Assembly: GCA_900111695.1 (NCBI GenBank) | Contig: FOHD01000001.1 | Span: 310,001 to 374,000, forward strand | DNA: 64,000 nucleotides | From: Olsenella sp. KH3B4 | GTDB lineage: Bacteria > Actinomycetota > Coriobacteriia > Coriobacteriales > Atopobiaceae | Reading direction: 5' to 3' | In this document: positions 36,550 to 45,019 of the stretch, in pieces | Position numbering within the stretch: position 1 is the first letter of the stretch | How the letters are laid out: every line of letters starts with the position of its first letter | Made by a program: the position numbers and the translations under genes | The notes under the pieces: generated by a model | Told to the model about the DNA's origin: nothing | Databases searched by the model: none | Seen by the model: only the letters and a program-made list of their open reading frames with translations

Positions 36550-37713
36550 CTACGCCATGACCTTGCGGAACAGCGCCTTGATGGTCTCGTGGTCTGCCGG
36601 CTTGGGCGTCCCGGGGAAGCACGCGTCGGCGGCAGCGTCGTCTGCGAGCTGGTCGAGGTCGGCCTCCACCAGACCGTTACAGGTCTTGGGGATGCCCACG
36701 TCCTCGCCGAGCTTGGCAACAGCGGCAACCACGTTCTTGTTCACCACGTCGATGGGGTCGGTATCCCAGTCGGCCACATCCATCACGCGGCCAATCTCGC
36801 GATAGCGCTCGCCGCAGGCGTCGGCGTTGTACTCCATGCACACAGGCAGGAGCATAGCGCAGGCCACACCGTGCGGGGTGTCATAGTGCGCCGAGAGGGT
36901 GTGCGCCATGGAGTGCACGATGCCCAGGCCAACGTTGGAGAAGCCCATGCCGGCGATGTACTGGCCCAGCGCCATCTCCTTGCGGCCCTCGCCCGGCTCC
37001 TTGGACTTGGCCTCGGCCACGGCCTCGCGCAGGTTGTGCGAGATGATGCGAATGGCCTCGAGGTGGAACATGTCAGAGAGCTCCCAGGCACCCTTGGTGG
37101 TGTAGCCCTCGATTGCGTGGGTGAGCGCGTCCATGCCGGTCGCTGCGGTGAGGCCAACGGGCATCGAAGCCATCATGTCCGGATCGACGACGGCGACCTC
37201 AGGAATGTCATTGGTGTCCACACAGACGAACTTGCGGACCTTCTCGGGATCGGTGATCACGTAGTTAATCGTGACCTCAGCCGCGGTGCCTGCCGTGGTG
37301 GGCACGGCAATGGTAAAGGTGGCGTGGTTCTTGGTGTCCGCCACGCCCTCAAGCGAGCGGACGTCTGCGAACTCGGGGTTCTCGTGGATGACGCCGATGG
37401 CCTTGGCGGTGTCCATGGAGGAACCGCCGCCGATGGCGATGATGCAGTCAGCACCGGAGTCCGCCATGGCGGCCACGCCATCCTGCACGTTCTTGATGGT
37501 GGGGTTGGGCTTGATCTCGGAGTAGACCACGTAGGGGAAGCCCGCCTCGTCAAGGAGGTCGGTTACCTTGGCGGTGACGCCAAACTTCACGAAATCAGGA
37601 TCAGAGCACACGAACGCCTTAGTGAGGCCGCGACGGCTCAACTCGCCGGGGATCTCTTTAATGGCACCGGAGCCGTGGTACGAGATGGTATTGAGGACAA
37701 AGCGATTGGCCAT
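36550..37713 (-). CDS. Iron-containing (group III) alcohol dehydrogenase, lactaldehyde reductase-like
   Basis: 387 residues from ATG 37713, with AAGGAAG upstream. The NAD-binding loop 'IGGGSSMDTAKA' (about 97-108), 'PTTAGTAAEVT', and the iron ligands in 'DALTHAIEGY', 'GIVHSMAHTLSAHYDTPHG' are all present. Length and motifs fit the FucO family (propanediol oxidoreductase/lactaldehyde reductase), but no fucose or rhamnose genes are nearby. A role in disposing of reducing power during fermentation is likely. An inverted repeat lies about 110 bases upstream. Confidence 0.85.
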   Translation of the reverse strand: MANRFVLNTISYHGSGAIKEIPGELSRRGLTKAFVCSDPDFVKFGVTAKVTDLLDEAGFPYVVYSEIKPNPTIKNVQDGVAAMADSGADCIIAIGGGSSMDTAKAIGVIHENPEFADVRSLEGVADTKNHATFTIAVPTTAGTAAEVTINYVITDPEKVRKFVCVDTNDIPEVAVVDPDMMASMPVGLTAATGMDALTHAIEGYTTKGAWELSDMFHLEAIRIISHNLREAVAEAKSKEPGEGRKEMALGQYIAGMGFSNVGLGIVHSMAHTLSAHYDTPHGVACAMLLPVCMEYNADACGERYREIGRVMDVADWDTDPIDVVNKNVVAAVAKLGEDVGIPKTCNGLVEADLDQLADDAAADACFPGTPKPADHETIKALFRKVMA

Positions 37714-37824
37714 TGGCTCTTCCTTTCCGTTGGATTCCGGCGGCGCCCATGCCGCCGGGCACATGCCAGGGACCAATCTACCCAACGAGAGGGATGCCAG
37801 ACTGGTGAGCCTCCCCAATCAGCC

Positions 37825-37902
37825 TTCTTTATCGGTATCTGGGAATGCTCTGCTCGCCAACTGGGCAAATGCGACGTCCCGTTCACGGATACCGATAAAG
37901 AA
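37825..37902. repeat. 15-bp inverted repeat upstream of the alcohol dehydrogenase gene
   Basis: TTCTTTATCGGTATC (37825-37839) is repeated in perfect inverted form at 37888-37902, with a 48-base spacer. It could be a paired operator, a looped regulatory site or a very small mobile element. Confidence 0.55.
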
Positions 37903-37935
37903 CGGAGGGGCTTGAGACGAGATAGGGCCAAGACG

Positions 37936-38440
37936 CTACTTGCGTTCGTGGCATGGCGTGTAGGAAGAGTCTCGGTCTCTCCTGCGTACGACTGCCCAGC
38001 GCAGGACGAGCAGGCCGATGCCCACGCCAAGGCCTATGAGGGAGAAGACGATGAGGGGCGCGCTCTCGTCAGCAGGACTGAGCAGTGGCACGTCATCGGC
38101 CGTGTCCTGCATGTCGAGCCACTCCTGGGGCACGTCGCAGCGTTCCGCGTGGACAAGCAGCCTGTGCGTGTTCACGCCATACGGCGTGCAGGTGACAAGC
38201 GTCACCAGGTCCTTTCCGTCCTGTGTGACGAGGCTCTGCGTCTCTGTAGGAAGCACGACCTCGGTGCTGGTCACACGGTAGGCGTGGTCCTCCCCCAGAA
38301 CGGGGATGATGAACCAGTCCCCCTCCTTGAGCTGGTCGATGTCACCCAGGATCTTGGCGGATGGCAGACCGGTATGACCTGCGAGGACACAGTGCGTTGA
38401 GGGGCCTCCAATGGGAAGGGATGTCGTAGGGAGATGCCGT
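37936..38440 (-). pseudogene. Class C sortase remnant (5' end missing)
   Basis: The minus-strand frame from about 38440 to the stop at 37936 gives the back two thirds of a class C sortase. It shows 'TSLPIGGPSTHCVLAGHTG' with the catalytic His, 'LVTLVTCTPYGVNTHRLLV' with Cys and Arg, and a C-terminal membrane helix ('VFSLIGLGVGIGLLVL'). The N-terminal membrane anchor and lid are absent, and no start codon is in a sensible place. The reading frame runs into the head of a GGDEF remnant on the other strand, so the gene was probably cut by a deletion or rearrangement. Confidence 0.75.
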
Positions 38441-38450
38441 CTGCGTACTC

Positions 38451-38950
38451 ATGTACTCCGAGCGCCTGAGGCGTGACAAGGCTGAGGAGGGCCTCGAGAC
38501 CCTCGCGTCGACGGACGCCCTCACAGGACTGGGCAACATGCGGGCGTTCTCGCGAGTGCGCCAAGGGGTTCCGAGGGACGCAACGACCATGCTCATCGTC
38601 GACGTAGACGACTTCAAGGTATTCAACGACACGTATGGCCACGACGCGGGCAACCGGATTCTGAGCTGCATTGGACAGGCTCTCTAGGGGGATTTGGGAG
38701 CCACGCGCTGTGCTTCCGTATGGGTGGCGACGAGTTTGCGGCCATCTCCGATTCGCAGGACGAGAAGGGGCTTCTCGCCTGCCTCGAAGACGCCAAGACG
38801 AACCTGAGCTATCTTGCAGATGCCATGGGACTTGAGGCCCCCACGCTGTGCGTTGGGTTCTCGAGCGTGCAAACGGATGGCGCAAAGACCTACGAGGACC
38901 CGCTCAAGTACGCCGACAAACACCTCTACCAGGAGAAGGGCACCCGTTGA
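38451..38950 (+). pseudogene. GGDEF (diguanylate cyclase) remnant with frameshift
   Basis: The first part (38451-38687) reads 'LASTDALTGLGNMRAF' and 'MLIVDVDDFKVFNDTYGHDA', the start of a GGDEF domain, then stops. After a one-base shift near 38680-38690 it continues with 'FRMGGDEFAAIS' and 'YADKHLYQEKG' to 38950. Sensor or membrane parts that normally precede the domain are missing. It is broken twice: truncated at its 5' end and frameshifted. If the frameshift is a sequence error, the domain itself would keep its signature motif. Confidence 0.75.
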
Positions 38951-38967
38951 GCAGGGCGGCGCCTCGC

Positions 38968-40077
38968 CTACCCCTGCGCAGCCACCACAATGGACACGAT
39001 GCAGATGGCGATGAACCCAACCACGATGGCCCAGCCAGCGGGCCTTCCCATGTTGAGCGTCCAGCCAATCCCAAAGCGCTTGGGCACCACTACTGACGGG
39101 TCTTCTCGGTTGACGTAGAACACGCCTCCATACCATCGGTCGTCCTCGTCCGCGGGAAGCGCGAGGTCCTCCGGCAGCCGCGCAAGGAGCCTCGTGCCGT
39201 TCTGCCCATAGCGAACGGCCAGGACCAAGCAAGGGACGAGAATTGCCAGCGTGACGGCCGTGATCGCCGTGGATGCAACGTGCAGCGAGACCCATCCCAC
39301 CTGGGATGCCTCCAGCACCATCCCGGACGCGTTCAGTGCCAGGCCCATCCACACGCAGCACACGCTCCAGGCGTGCACGTAGGCACCGTAGGCGAAGGCG
39401 CTCGACGCCGGATGTCGCGGATCCACGGGACGCTTTGACCGCAAGATCATGGCGTGGACAACGGTCATCGTACCTGCCATCGCCAGCTGGAACAGAATCG
39501 GCAGGAGCATCGTAAGAACGGACTTCTCAGCCCAGCCGTTCACGACTCCGTCCAAGCCCTCGTGGATGGGAATGAGGTCCGGCGCCCCGTCGTAGCCCAG
39601 CGCTGCTATGAGCAACGATGCGGCTATGGGCAGCAAGTTCAGAAGCTCCCAGCTCAGCGACGCCGGCATGGGAACGCCGTCACCGACCAACATGGCCGCG
39701 TGCTCCTGGGCTGAGGCTACCCAGCCGCGGACCTTCTTGAGGTTACGCACCCTGTCCCTGCAGCGCAGCATGAGGAGGTAGCCCACGAGCACCAGGGCTG
39801 CGGTCGCCACACAGATGACAAGTGCGGCGGTGTATTCATCAGCCGCGGCGAACGCATAGATGACCAAGCCGGTGAGCGCGGCAGTTAGGACGAGCATCCA
39901 CTGTGAGTAACCGCGCTTGAGTGACCGAACCTGTGGGTCGCTCGCCGCCGCGGTAGGAACGCTCACCGAGAAGAGCTCTCCCTTCGACGTGATCCAGGGA
40001 GTCAGGGCGAAGACGATGCCGCACGCTGGCACCAAGACGAGAATCATGACCGCCTCAAGGATAGACTCAGCGCTCAT
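38968..40077 (-). CDS. DUF1648/DUF5808 membrane protein
   Basis: 369 residues from ATG 40077 (AAGGGG upstream; a GTG at 40083 is the alternative). It has about eight hydrophobic segments. 'DLIPIHEGLDG' is the DUF1648 signature and 'DDRWYGGVFYVNREDPSV' near the end fits DUF5808. Such proteins are often encoded with a GntR/YtrA regulator and are thought to be membrane stress or transport accessory proteins. The start overlaps the regulator's end, so the two are co-translated. Confidence 0.8.
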   Translation of the reverse strand: MSAESILEAVMILVLVPACGIVFALTPWITSKGELFSVSVPTAAASDPQVRSLKRGYSQWMLVLTAALTGLVIYAFAAADEYTAALVICVATAALVLVGYLLMLRCRDRVRNLKKVRGWVASAQEHAAMLVGDGVPMPASLSWELLNLLPIAASLLIAALGYDGAPDLIPIHEGLDGVVNGWAEKSVLTMLLPILFQLAMAGTMTVVHAMILRSKRPVDPRHPASSAFAYGAYVHAWSVCCVWMGLALNASGMVLEASQVGWVSLHVASTAITAVTLAILVPCLVLAVRYGQNGTRLLARLPEDLALPADEDDRWYGGVFYVNREDPSVVVPKRFGIGWTLNMGRPAGWAIVVGFIAICIVSIVVAAQG

Positions 40078-40498
40078 CTCCACCAGCCCCTTTGACTAAG
40101 GTCTTCTCCGCCTGGAACGCGGCGCGCGCCTGGCGGGCCGCCTCCTCCACAAACGCAGACTCCGAACCCCCGCGAGCCCGGAAGGCTACCGCTAGTCGCC
40201 TCAGCTCTTTTCCCATGAGCCAGTCCTGCTCGGCCGTGAGATGGTGCACGGGCGAATCCCGTATGTCTGCGACAAAGGCGCCAGACCGACCGCGCATGAT
40301 GAGGTAGCCCTCGTCGCGCAGGACGGCATATGCCTTGTTCACGGTATGGAGGTTCACGCCAAGGTCGCGCGCAAGCGAGCGCACCGAGGGGAGAGGTTCC
40401 CCGGGAGACAGCTCTCCCGTGGCGATGGCCCCTATCACCTGTGTGCGAATCTGCTGGTAGATGGGATCCTCTGACATCTGGTCTATCACGATGGGCAT
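40067..40498 (-). CDS. GntR-family regulator, YtrA subfamily
   Basis: 143 residues. The winged helix is at about 10-75 ('DPIYQQIRTQVIGAIATG', 'LPSVRSLARDLGVNLHTVNK', 'GRSGAFV'), with only a short helical tail as in YtrA proteins. It overlaps the membrane protein gene by a few bases. It probably represses its own operon through the inverted repeat in its promoter. Confidence 0.9.
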   Translation of the reverse strand: MPIVIDQMSEDPIYQQIRTQVIGAIATGELSPGEPLPSVRSLARDLGVNLHTVNKAYAVLRDEGYLIMRGRSGAFVADIRDSPVHHLTAEQDWLMGKELRRLAVAFRARGGSESAFVEEAARQARAAFQAEKTLVKGAGGDER

Positions 40499-40526
40499 GG
40501 CAAAGCCCCCTCCGCGGCGACAGCAT

Positions 40527-40567
40527 TTGTTCTATTTGAACTATAACAGTTAGAACAATCCTGTCAA
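40527..40567 (-). promoter_or_regulatory. Promoter with operator for the GntR operon
   Basis: TTGACA (40567-40562) and TATAGT (40545-40540) are 16 bases apart on the minus strand. The inverted repeat TTGTTCTA / TAGAACAA (40527-40534 and 40551-40558) brackets the -10, the usual place for autorepression. Confidence 0.65.
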
Positions 40568-40610
40568 CCAGACGGAGGAGGCCCGACAACAATCGCCAGC
40601 AATACGCGTC

Positions 40611-41713
40611 CTACTGCTTCGAGATCCTGAGTACGGCCTTGATGGCCTTTCCGCTAGACGTGTCTTCAAGAGCCTTGTCAATCTCGGAGAAGTCGTAGAA
40701 CGAGAGGATCTTGTCCACGGGGAAGCGACCCTCCTTGTACCAGCGCACCATCTGCGGAACGAAGGTCTTGGGGTCGGACTCTCCCTCGCAGGTGCCCTTC
40801 ATGGTGCGCATGGGCATCATGATGTCACCGCCCACGTCAAAGTGGTCGATGCAGCCAGCCGCCGCAACGGGTAGGAACGTTCCGTGGAACTTGAGGCTGC
40901 GGATGGCGTTGACCATCATGTACTGGTTGCCGGAGGTGTCCAACGTGACGTCGACGCCGGCAGGGCAGATCGCGTGGACCGCCGCCGGGACGTCGTCCAC
41001 CTCCTTGCGGTTAATGGCGTGGGTCGCGCCAAGCTCGCGGGCAAGGGCCAGGCTCTTGGAATTGCCTCCCACCGCGATGATGACCTTGGCTCCCGCTACG
41101 GCCGCACCCATGATGGCCGACATTCCCACGGCACCGCAGCCGAATACGGCGACGGCGCTTGTCTCGTCCACGTGAGCCACGTTGATCATGGCACCGGCGC
41201 CCGTCTGCACGCCACAGCCCAGAGGCGCAACAATGCCCAGGTCAACGTCATCGTCAACCTTGCAGACCGATGCGGCGTTGGCCACGGAGTAGGTGGCGAA
41301 CGAGGACTGCCCGAAGAACATGCTCACGTCATGTCCGTCCTGGTGGAGGCGCGTGGTGCCGTCGGAGGCAACGCCGCCGAAGTTGATCTGGTTGAAGTTC
41401 TCGCAGTAGTAGGGCTCGTGCGCTTGGCATGCAGGCAGGTGTTGTCGAAAGCGTAGGTTATGCCCACGTGGTCTCCGGGCTTGAGGTCGTCCACGTTGGC
41501 GCCCACGCGCTCGACGATGCCGGCGCCCTCGTGGCCCAGCACCAGCGGCAGCGCTATGGGCACGCCCTGGGAGCGGCCAAACTCGTCGGTGTGGCAGATG
41601 CCCGAGGCCACGTTTCGCACGAGAACCTCGTTGTCCTTCGGCTCGTCTAGATCGACGTCCTCCATGCAATAGGGGCCGTTTTTCTCGTGCACGACCAAAG
41701 CCCTGACTCTCAT
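40611..41713 (-). pseudogene. Zinc-type alcohol dehydrogenase with single-base frameshift
   Basis: ATG 41713 (GGGAGGG upstream) opens a class III-type zinc alcohol dehydrogenase: 'SGICHTDEFG', 'LPLVLGHEGAGIVERVG'. At 'AFDNTC' the frame goes wrong; reading on in another frame gives 'PACQAHEPYYCENF' and a complete NAD-binding half ('VFGCGAVGMSAIMGA') to the stop at 40611. One missing C near 41434-41436 accounts for it. Family members oxidise alcohols or formaldehyde adducts with NAD. The only defect seen is this one base, so a sequence error is possible; otherwise it is a recent pseudogene. Confidence 0.8.
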
Positions 41714-41886
41714 GTGTACCCTCCCAACGTCACGTGGCTCGCGGGCGCCTATCCCGCTCACCGAATGACTATAGGGCACAGAGCAGACGTTCAACTCGTC
41801 ATTCCTGCAAGTGGAGCTGCGGAGCCACTCGTTGAGATAGGCTTCCTTGTAGGGACAATCTCTGCAGGCTAGCTACGGGAGACATC

Positions 41887-42525
41887 ATGGAGCATGCCGA
41901 GAACCACCAGCTCTCTGCGGACCAGACGCAAAAGCGGCTCTTCATTGCGTTGCGCTTCTCGGAAGAGGAACAGGAGGCGCTTGCGCGGTCACGTGACGCC
42001 GTACTGAAAAGGCTTCGCTCTGGGCGTCCCACTCCCACTACAAATATCCATCTGACCATGGCGTTTCTCGGGATGCTCGACGGCGCGGGCGAGCAGCGCG
42101 CGGCAGAGGCGCTGCGTTCTGCGGCACGCGAATGCGGCCCAGTGAGCCTTTCTCTTGGCGACCTTGGCGCGTTCGAGCATCGGCGTGGGGGCATCGTATG
42201 GCGCGGTGTCTCTCAGCAAGAGGGGCTTCTCGCCCTGCAGCAGACGCTCGTGCGTGAGTTGGCGGCGCGTGAGCTGCCTGTGGACGAGAAGCCCTTTGTG
42301 CCGCACGTGACCCTTGTGCGCAGTGCGCGGCCGGCCAAGGGCCTTGTGGCAAACGCCACTCCTGACCTGCAGCTCATTTGCGATGAGGTGTCCCGTGGGC
42401 TCCCTTCGCTCCAGACGCGCCACACGGAGGTTGCCCTTATGTGGAGCCATCACCCCGAGGGAGGCCAGCTCACCTATACACCCATCCTCACCGCGCCGTT
42501 GCGCGGCAGCGAGCACCGCGCCTAG
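41887..42525 (+). CDS. thpR: RNA 2',3'-cyclic phosphodiesterase
   Basis: 212 residues, GGGAGACATC before the ATG. The two catalytic HxTx motifs are 'NIHLTMAFLG' (about 53-62) and 'FVPHVTLVRS' (about 137-146), the mark of 2H phosphoesterases of the LigT/ThpR family. It opens 2',3'-cyclic phosphates on RNA in vitro; the physiological substrate is uncertain. It is a single gene converging on dapH. Confidence 0.9.
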   Translation: MEHAENHQLSADQTQKRLFIALRFSEEEQEALARSRDAVLKRLRSGRPTPTTNIHLTMAFLGMLDGAGEQRAAEALRSAARECGPVSLSLGDLGAFEHRRGGIVWRGVSQQEGLLALQQTLVRELAARELPVDEKPFVPHVTLVRSARPAKGLVANATPDLQLICDEVSRGLPSLQTRHTEVALMWSHHPEGGQLTYTPILTAPLRGSEHRA

Positions 42526-42536
42526 CAAACAGCAAA

Positions 42537-42588
42537 TGCCGCGGATTCCGGACGGTTAGGCCACCCTAAACGTCCAAAATCCGCGGCA
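42537..42588. terminator. Bidirectional hairpin between thpR and dapH
   Basis: Arms at 42537-42559 and 42566-42588 pair over about 20 of 23 positions (TGCCGCGGATT outermost). It lies between convergent stop codons, and flanking T-runs are weak. Confidence 0.65.
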
Positions 42589-42606
42589 ATACGCGTCGCG
42601 CCCTGC

Positions 42607-43308
42607 CTACAGCGTGCGTAGTGCGTCTACCAGGGCGGTCTTGGCCTCGGTCTTCTCGTCCTTCATCTTGATCACACGGGCCGGGCACCCGGCAACCACC
42701 GCACCGGCAGGCACGTCCTCGGTGACGACCGCGCCCGCAGCCACAACGGCCCCCTTGCCAACGCGGCACCCCTCGATGACCACGGAGTTTGCGCCGAGAA
42801 GCACGTCGTCCTCGATCACCACGGGCGTCGCGCTCGCGGGCTCCACCACGCCAGCAAGCACGCAGCCAGCGCCCACGTGGCAGTGGGCGCCAACCGTGGC
42901 GCGCCCACCCAAAACAGCGCCCATGTCAATCATCGTGCCCGCGCCAATGACCGCACCAATGTTGATGATCGCGCCCATCATGATGACCGCGTTGTCGCCA
43001 ATCTCCACCTGGTCGCGAATGATGGCGCCCGGCTCGATGCGAGCGTTCACGTTGCGCACGTCAAGCAGCGGAACGCCGGAGTTGCGGCGGTCGTTCTCTA
43101 TGACGACATCGAGAACGTCGTCACCCGCCGCCTCGAGCGCCGGCCCGACCTCGGACCAGTCGCCAAAGACCACGACGTCTCCCGTCCCAAAGACGTGGGA
43201 GCTGGGCCCAAAGTCCACATGCGCACCAGAGGCAAGCTTGACGTATGCCTTGACCGGCGTCTTCTTTGGCGCGTTCGCAATGAAGTTGATGATTTCCTGG
43301 GCGTCCAC
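42607..43308 (-). CDS. dapH: Tetrahydrodipicolinate N-acetyltransferase
   Basis: 233 residues from GTG 43308 (GGAG upstream). The N-terminal DapH domain ('[20 protein letters not shown]') is followed by a left-handed beta-helix of hexapeptide repeats ('[20 protein letters not shown]'-type turns). DapH acetylates tetrahydrodipicolinate from acetyl-CoA, committing the cell to the acetylase branch of diaminopimelate synthesis. Last gene of lysA-dapA-dapB-dapH, 40 bases after dapB. Confidence 0.95.
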   Translation of the reverse strand: MDAQEIINFIANAPKKTPVKAYVKLASGAHVDFGPSSHVFGTGDVVVFGDWSEVGPALEAAGDDVLDVVIENDRRNSGVPLLDVRNVNARIEPGAIIRDQVEIGDNAVIMMGAIINIGAVIGAGTMIDMGAVLGGRATVGAHCHVGAGCVLAGVVEPASATPVVIEDDVLLGANSVVIEGCRVGKGAVVAAGAVVTEDVPAGAVVAGCPARVIKMKDEKTEAKTALVDALRTL

Positions 43309-43348
43309 GGATAGTCTCCTCTCGCCAGCGACTGGCGGTTCTCGTTTC

Positions 43349-44077
43349 CTAAAGCAGTCCGAACATGAGCGTGTCGAAGTCGTAGAAGCCGGGCTCGCAC
43401 ACCAGCAGGCGCTTTGCCGCAGCAATGGCGCCGTTCACGAAGATCTGCCTGCTCGTCGCTCGGTGCGTGAGCACAACCTCCTCGTCCTCGCCAAAGAACA
43501 TCACCTCGTGCGTTCCTGCCACGGTGCCGCCGCGCAGGCTGTGCATGCCGATCTCGCCAGCGGGGCGTGGCCCCACGATGCCCTCGCGACCGTACACGAC
43601 GCTCTTCTCGCCAGCGGGATCCACGGCCTCAAGCAGCATCTTTGCCGTCCCGGAGGGGGCGTCCGCCTTGCGGTTGTGGTGACACTCGACAATCTCGGTA
43701 TCCCATCCGGGAAGCGATGCCGCGGCCTCGCGCGCCAGGTGTCGAAGGACCGCCACACCCAGCGAGTAGTTTCCGCTCCAGATGACCGGTGCCACCTCAC
43801 CCAGAGCGCGCAGTCGAGCGAGGTCATCCACCGAGAGGCCAGTGGTGCCCGAAAGGAGCGCGGCATGTGTGCGGCGCACGTAGGCCTCCACGTGCGGCAG
43901 CGACGCGGGGGCGGAGAAGTCAATCACAAGGTCCACCGCCGACGCAACCGAGTCCAGTTCAGAGACGTTATCGGCGTCGTATCCGCCCGCAAGCGAGAGC
44001 GACTCATCTGCCTCGACGGCAGCCCGGAGCAGCGTTCCCATGCGCCCCTTGGCACCTACAACCAGCACGCTAACCAA
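43349..44077 (-). CDS. dapB: 4-hydroxy-tetrahydrodipicolinate reductase
   Basis: 242 residues. The nucleotide loop 'VVGAKGRMG', 'SGTTGLS', '[11 protein letters not shown]' and the substrate site '[15 protein letters not shown]' are conserved. The start is probably TTG 44077, overlapping the dapA stop by eight bases; GTG 44068 is possible but starts inside the first strand. It makes the substrate of DapH. Confidence 0.95.
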   Translation of the reverse strand: MVSVLVVGAKGRMGTLLRAAVEADESLSLAGGYDADNVSELDSVASAVDLVIDFSAPASLPHVEAYVRRTHAALLSGTTGLSVDDLARLRALGEVAPVIWSGNYSLGVAVLRHLAREAAASLPGWDTEIVECHHNRKADAPSGTAKMLLEAVDPAGEKSVVYGREGIVGPRPAGEIGMHSLRGGTVAGTHEVMFFGEDEEVVLTHRATSRQIFVNGAIAAAKRLLVCEPGFYDFDTLMFGLL

Positions 44078-44960
44078 GAAGACCAGCCCCCTTCATGGCC
44101 TCCTCGAGGCGCACGTCAGCCTCGGGCGAGAGCTGCCAGAGCGGCAGGCGCACGGTGGGACCGATGAGGCCCATCTTGGCGAGCGCCGCCTTCACGGGGA
44201 TGGGGTTGACCTCGCCAAAGAGCGCGTGCACCAGGTCGAGGTTCTTAAGCTGCACCTTGAGCGCGCCGGCGGTATCGCCAGCGAGCCACTTCTCGCACAT
44301 GTCGTGCACGGTACGCGGCGCAACGTCTGCCCAGACCGAGACCACGCCAACACCACCAAGCGAGAGGATGGGCACCACCATGTCATCGTTGCCACTCATC
44401 ATGTGGAAGTCGTCCGAGAGGTAGCGCGCAACCATCGTGGCATAGGAGATGTTGCCCGAGGCCTCCTTGATGCCCCAGGCGTTGGGATGCGTAGCCAGGC
44501 GTGCAACGTTTCTCTCCGAGATGGAGCAGCCCGTGCGACCGGGGATGTTGTAGAGGAGGCACGGCACGTCCACCTGGTCGAGGACCGTGGTGAAGTGATG
44601 GTAGATGCCCTCCTCGTTGGACTTGTTGTAGTAGGGCGTGATGAGGAGAAGCCCGTCGGCACCGAGCTTCTCGAGTGCCTTTGCCTTGCGGAGGGACTCC
44701 GCGGTGGAGTTGGAGCCCGCGCCGCCAATAACGGGGATGCGGCCGGCAACGCGGTCGATAACGGTCTTGGCTACCTCGAGGTCCTCCTCGTCGGTCATTG
44801 TGGACGACTCTCCCGTGGTGCCCAGCACCAGAATGCCATCGGTCCCGTTCTCAAGATGGAAGTCGACCAGGCGCTCGAGCGACCCAAAGTCAATGGAGCC
44901 ATCCTCGTTGAACGGCGTGACCAGCGCCACGACGGATCCGGTAAGTCCCTGCATGTCCAT
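44070..44960 (-). CDS. dapA: 4-hydroxy-tetrahydrodipicolinate synthase
   Basis: 296 residues, a TIM barrel. 'LGTTGESSTMT' holds the catalytic threonines, 'PYYNKSNEEG' the tyrosine, and 'WGIKEASGN' the Schiff-base lysine. It condenses pyruvate and aspartate semialdehyde, the first step specific to diaminopimelate and lysine. Genes for aspartate kinase and semialdehyde dehydrogenase are not in the window. Confidence 0.97.
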   Translation of the reverse strand: MDMQGLTGSVVALVTPFNEDGSIDFGSLERLVDFHLENGTDGILVLGTTGESSTMTDEEDLEVAKTVIDRVAGRIPVIGGAGSNSTAESLRKAKALEKLGADGLLLITPYYNKSNEEGIYHHFTTVLDQVDVPCLLYNIPGRTGCSISERNVARLATHPNAWGIKEASGNISYATMVARYLSDDFHMMSGNDDMVVPILSLGGVGVVSVWADVAPRTVHDMCEKWLAGDTAGALKVQLKNLDLVHALFGEVNPIPVKAALAKMGLIGPTVRLPLWQLSPEADVRLEEAMKGAGLLG

Positions 44961-45019
44961 TGTTTCCCCTCTCGTCTGGGCGCCCCGCAGGCGCCTTGCG
45001 TGTAAGCCCTACGTGCTGC

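Noticed and set aside
41324..41794. The two overlapping frames at 40.6-41.7 kb as two separate alcohol dehydrogenases
   Set aside because: Each has only one half of the enzyme and the halves meet at the same sequence position, so one frameshifted gene is simpler.
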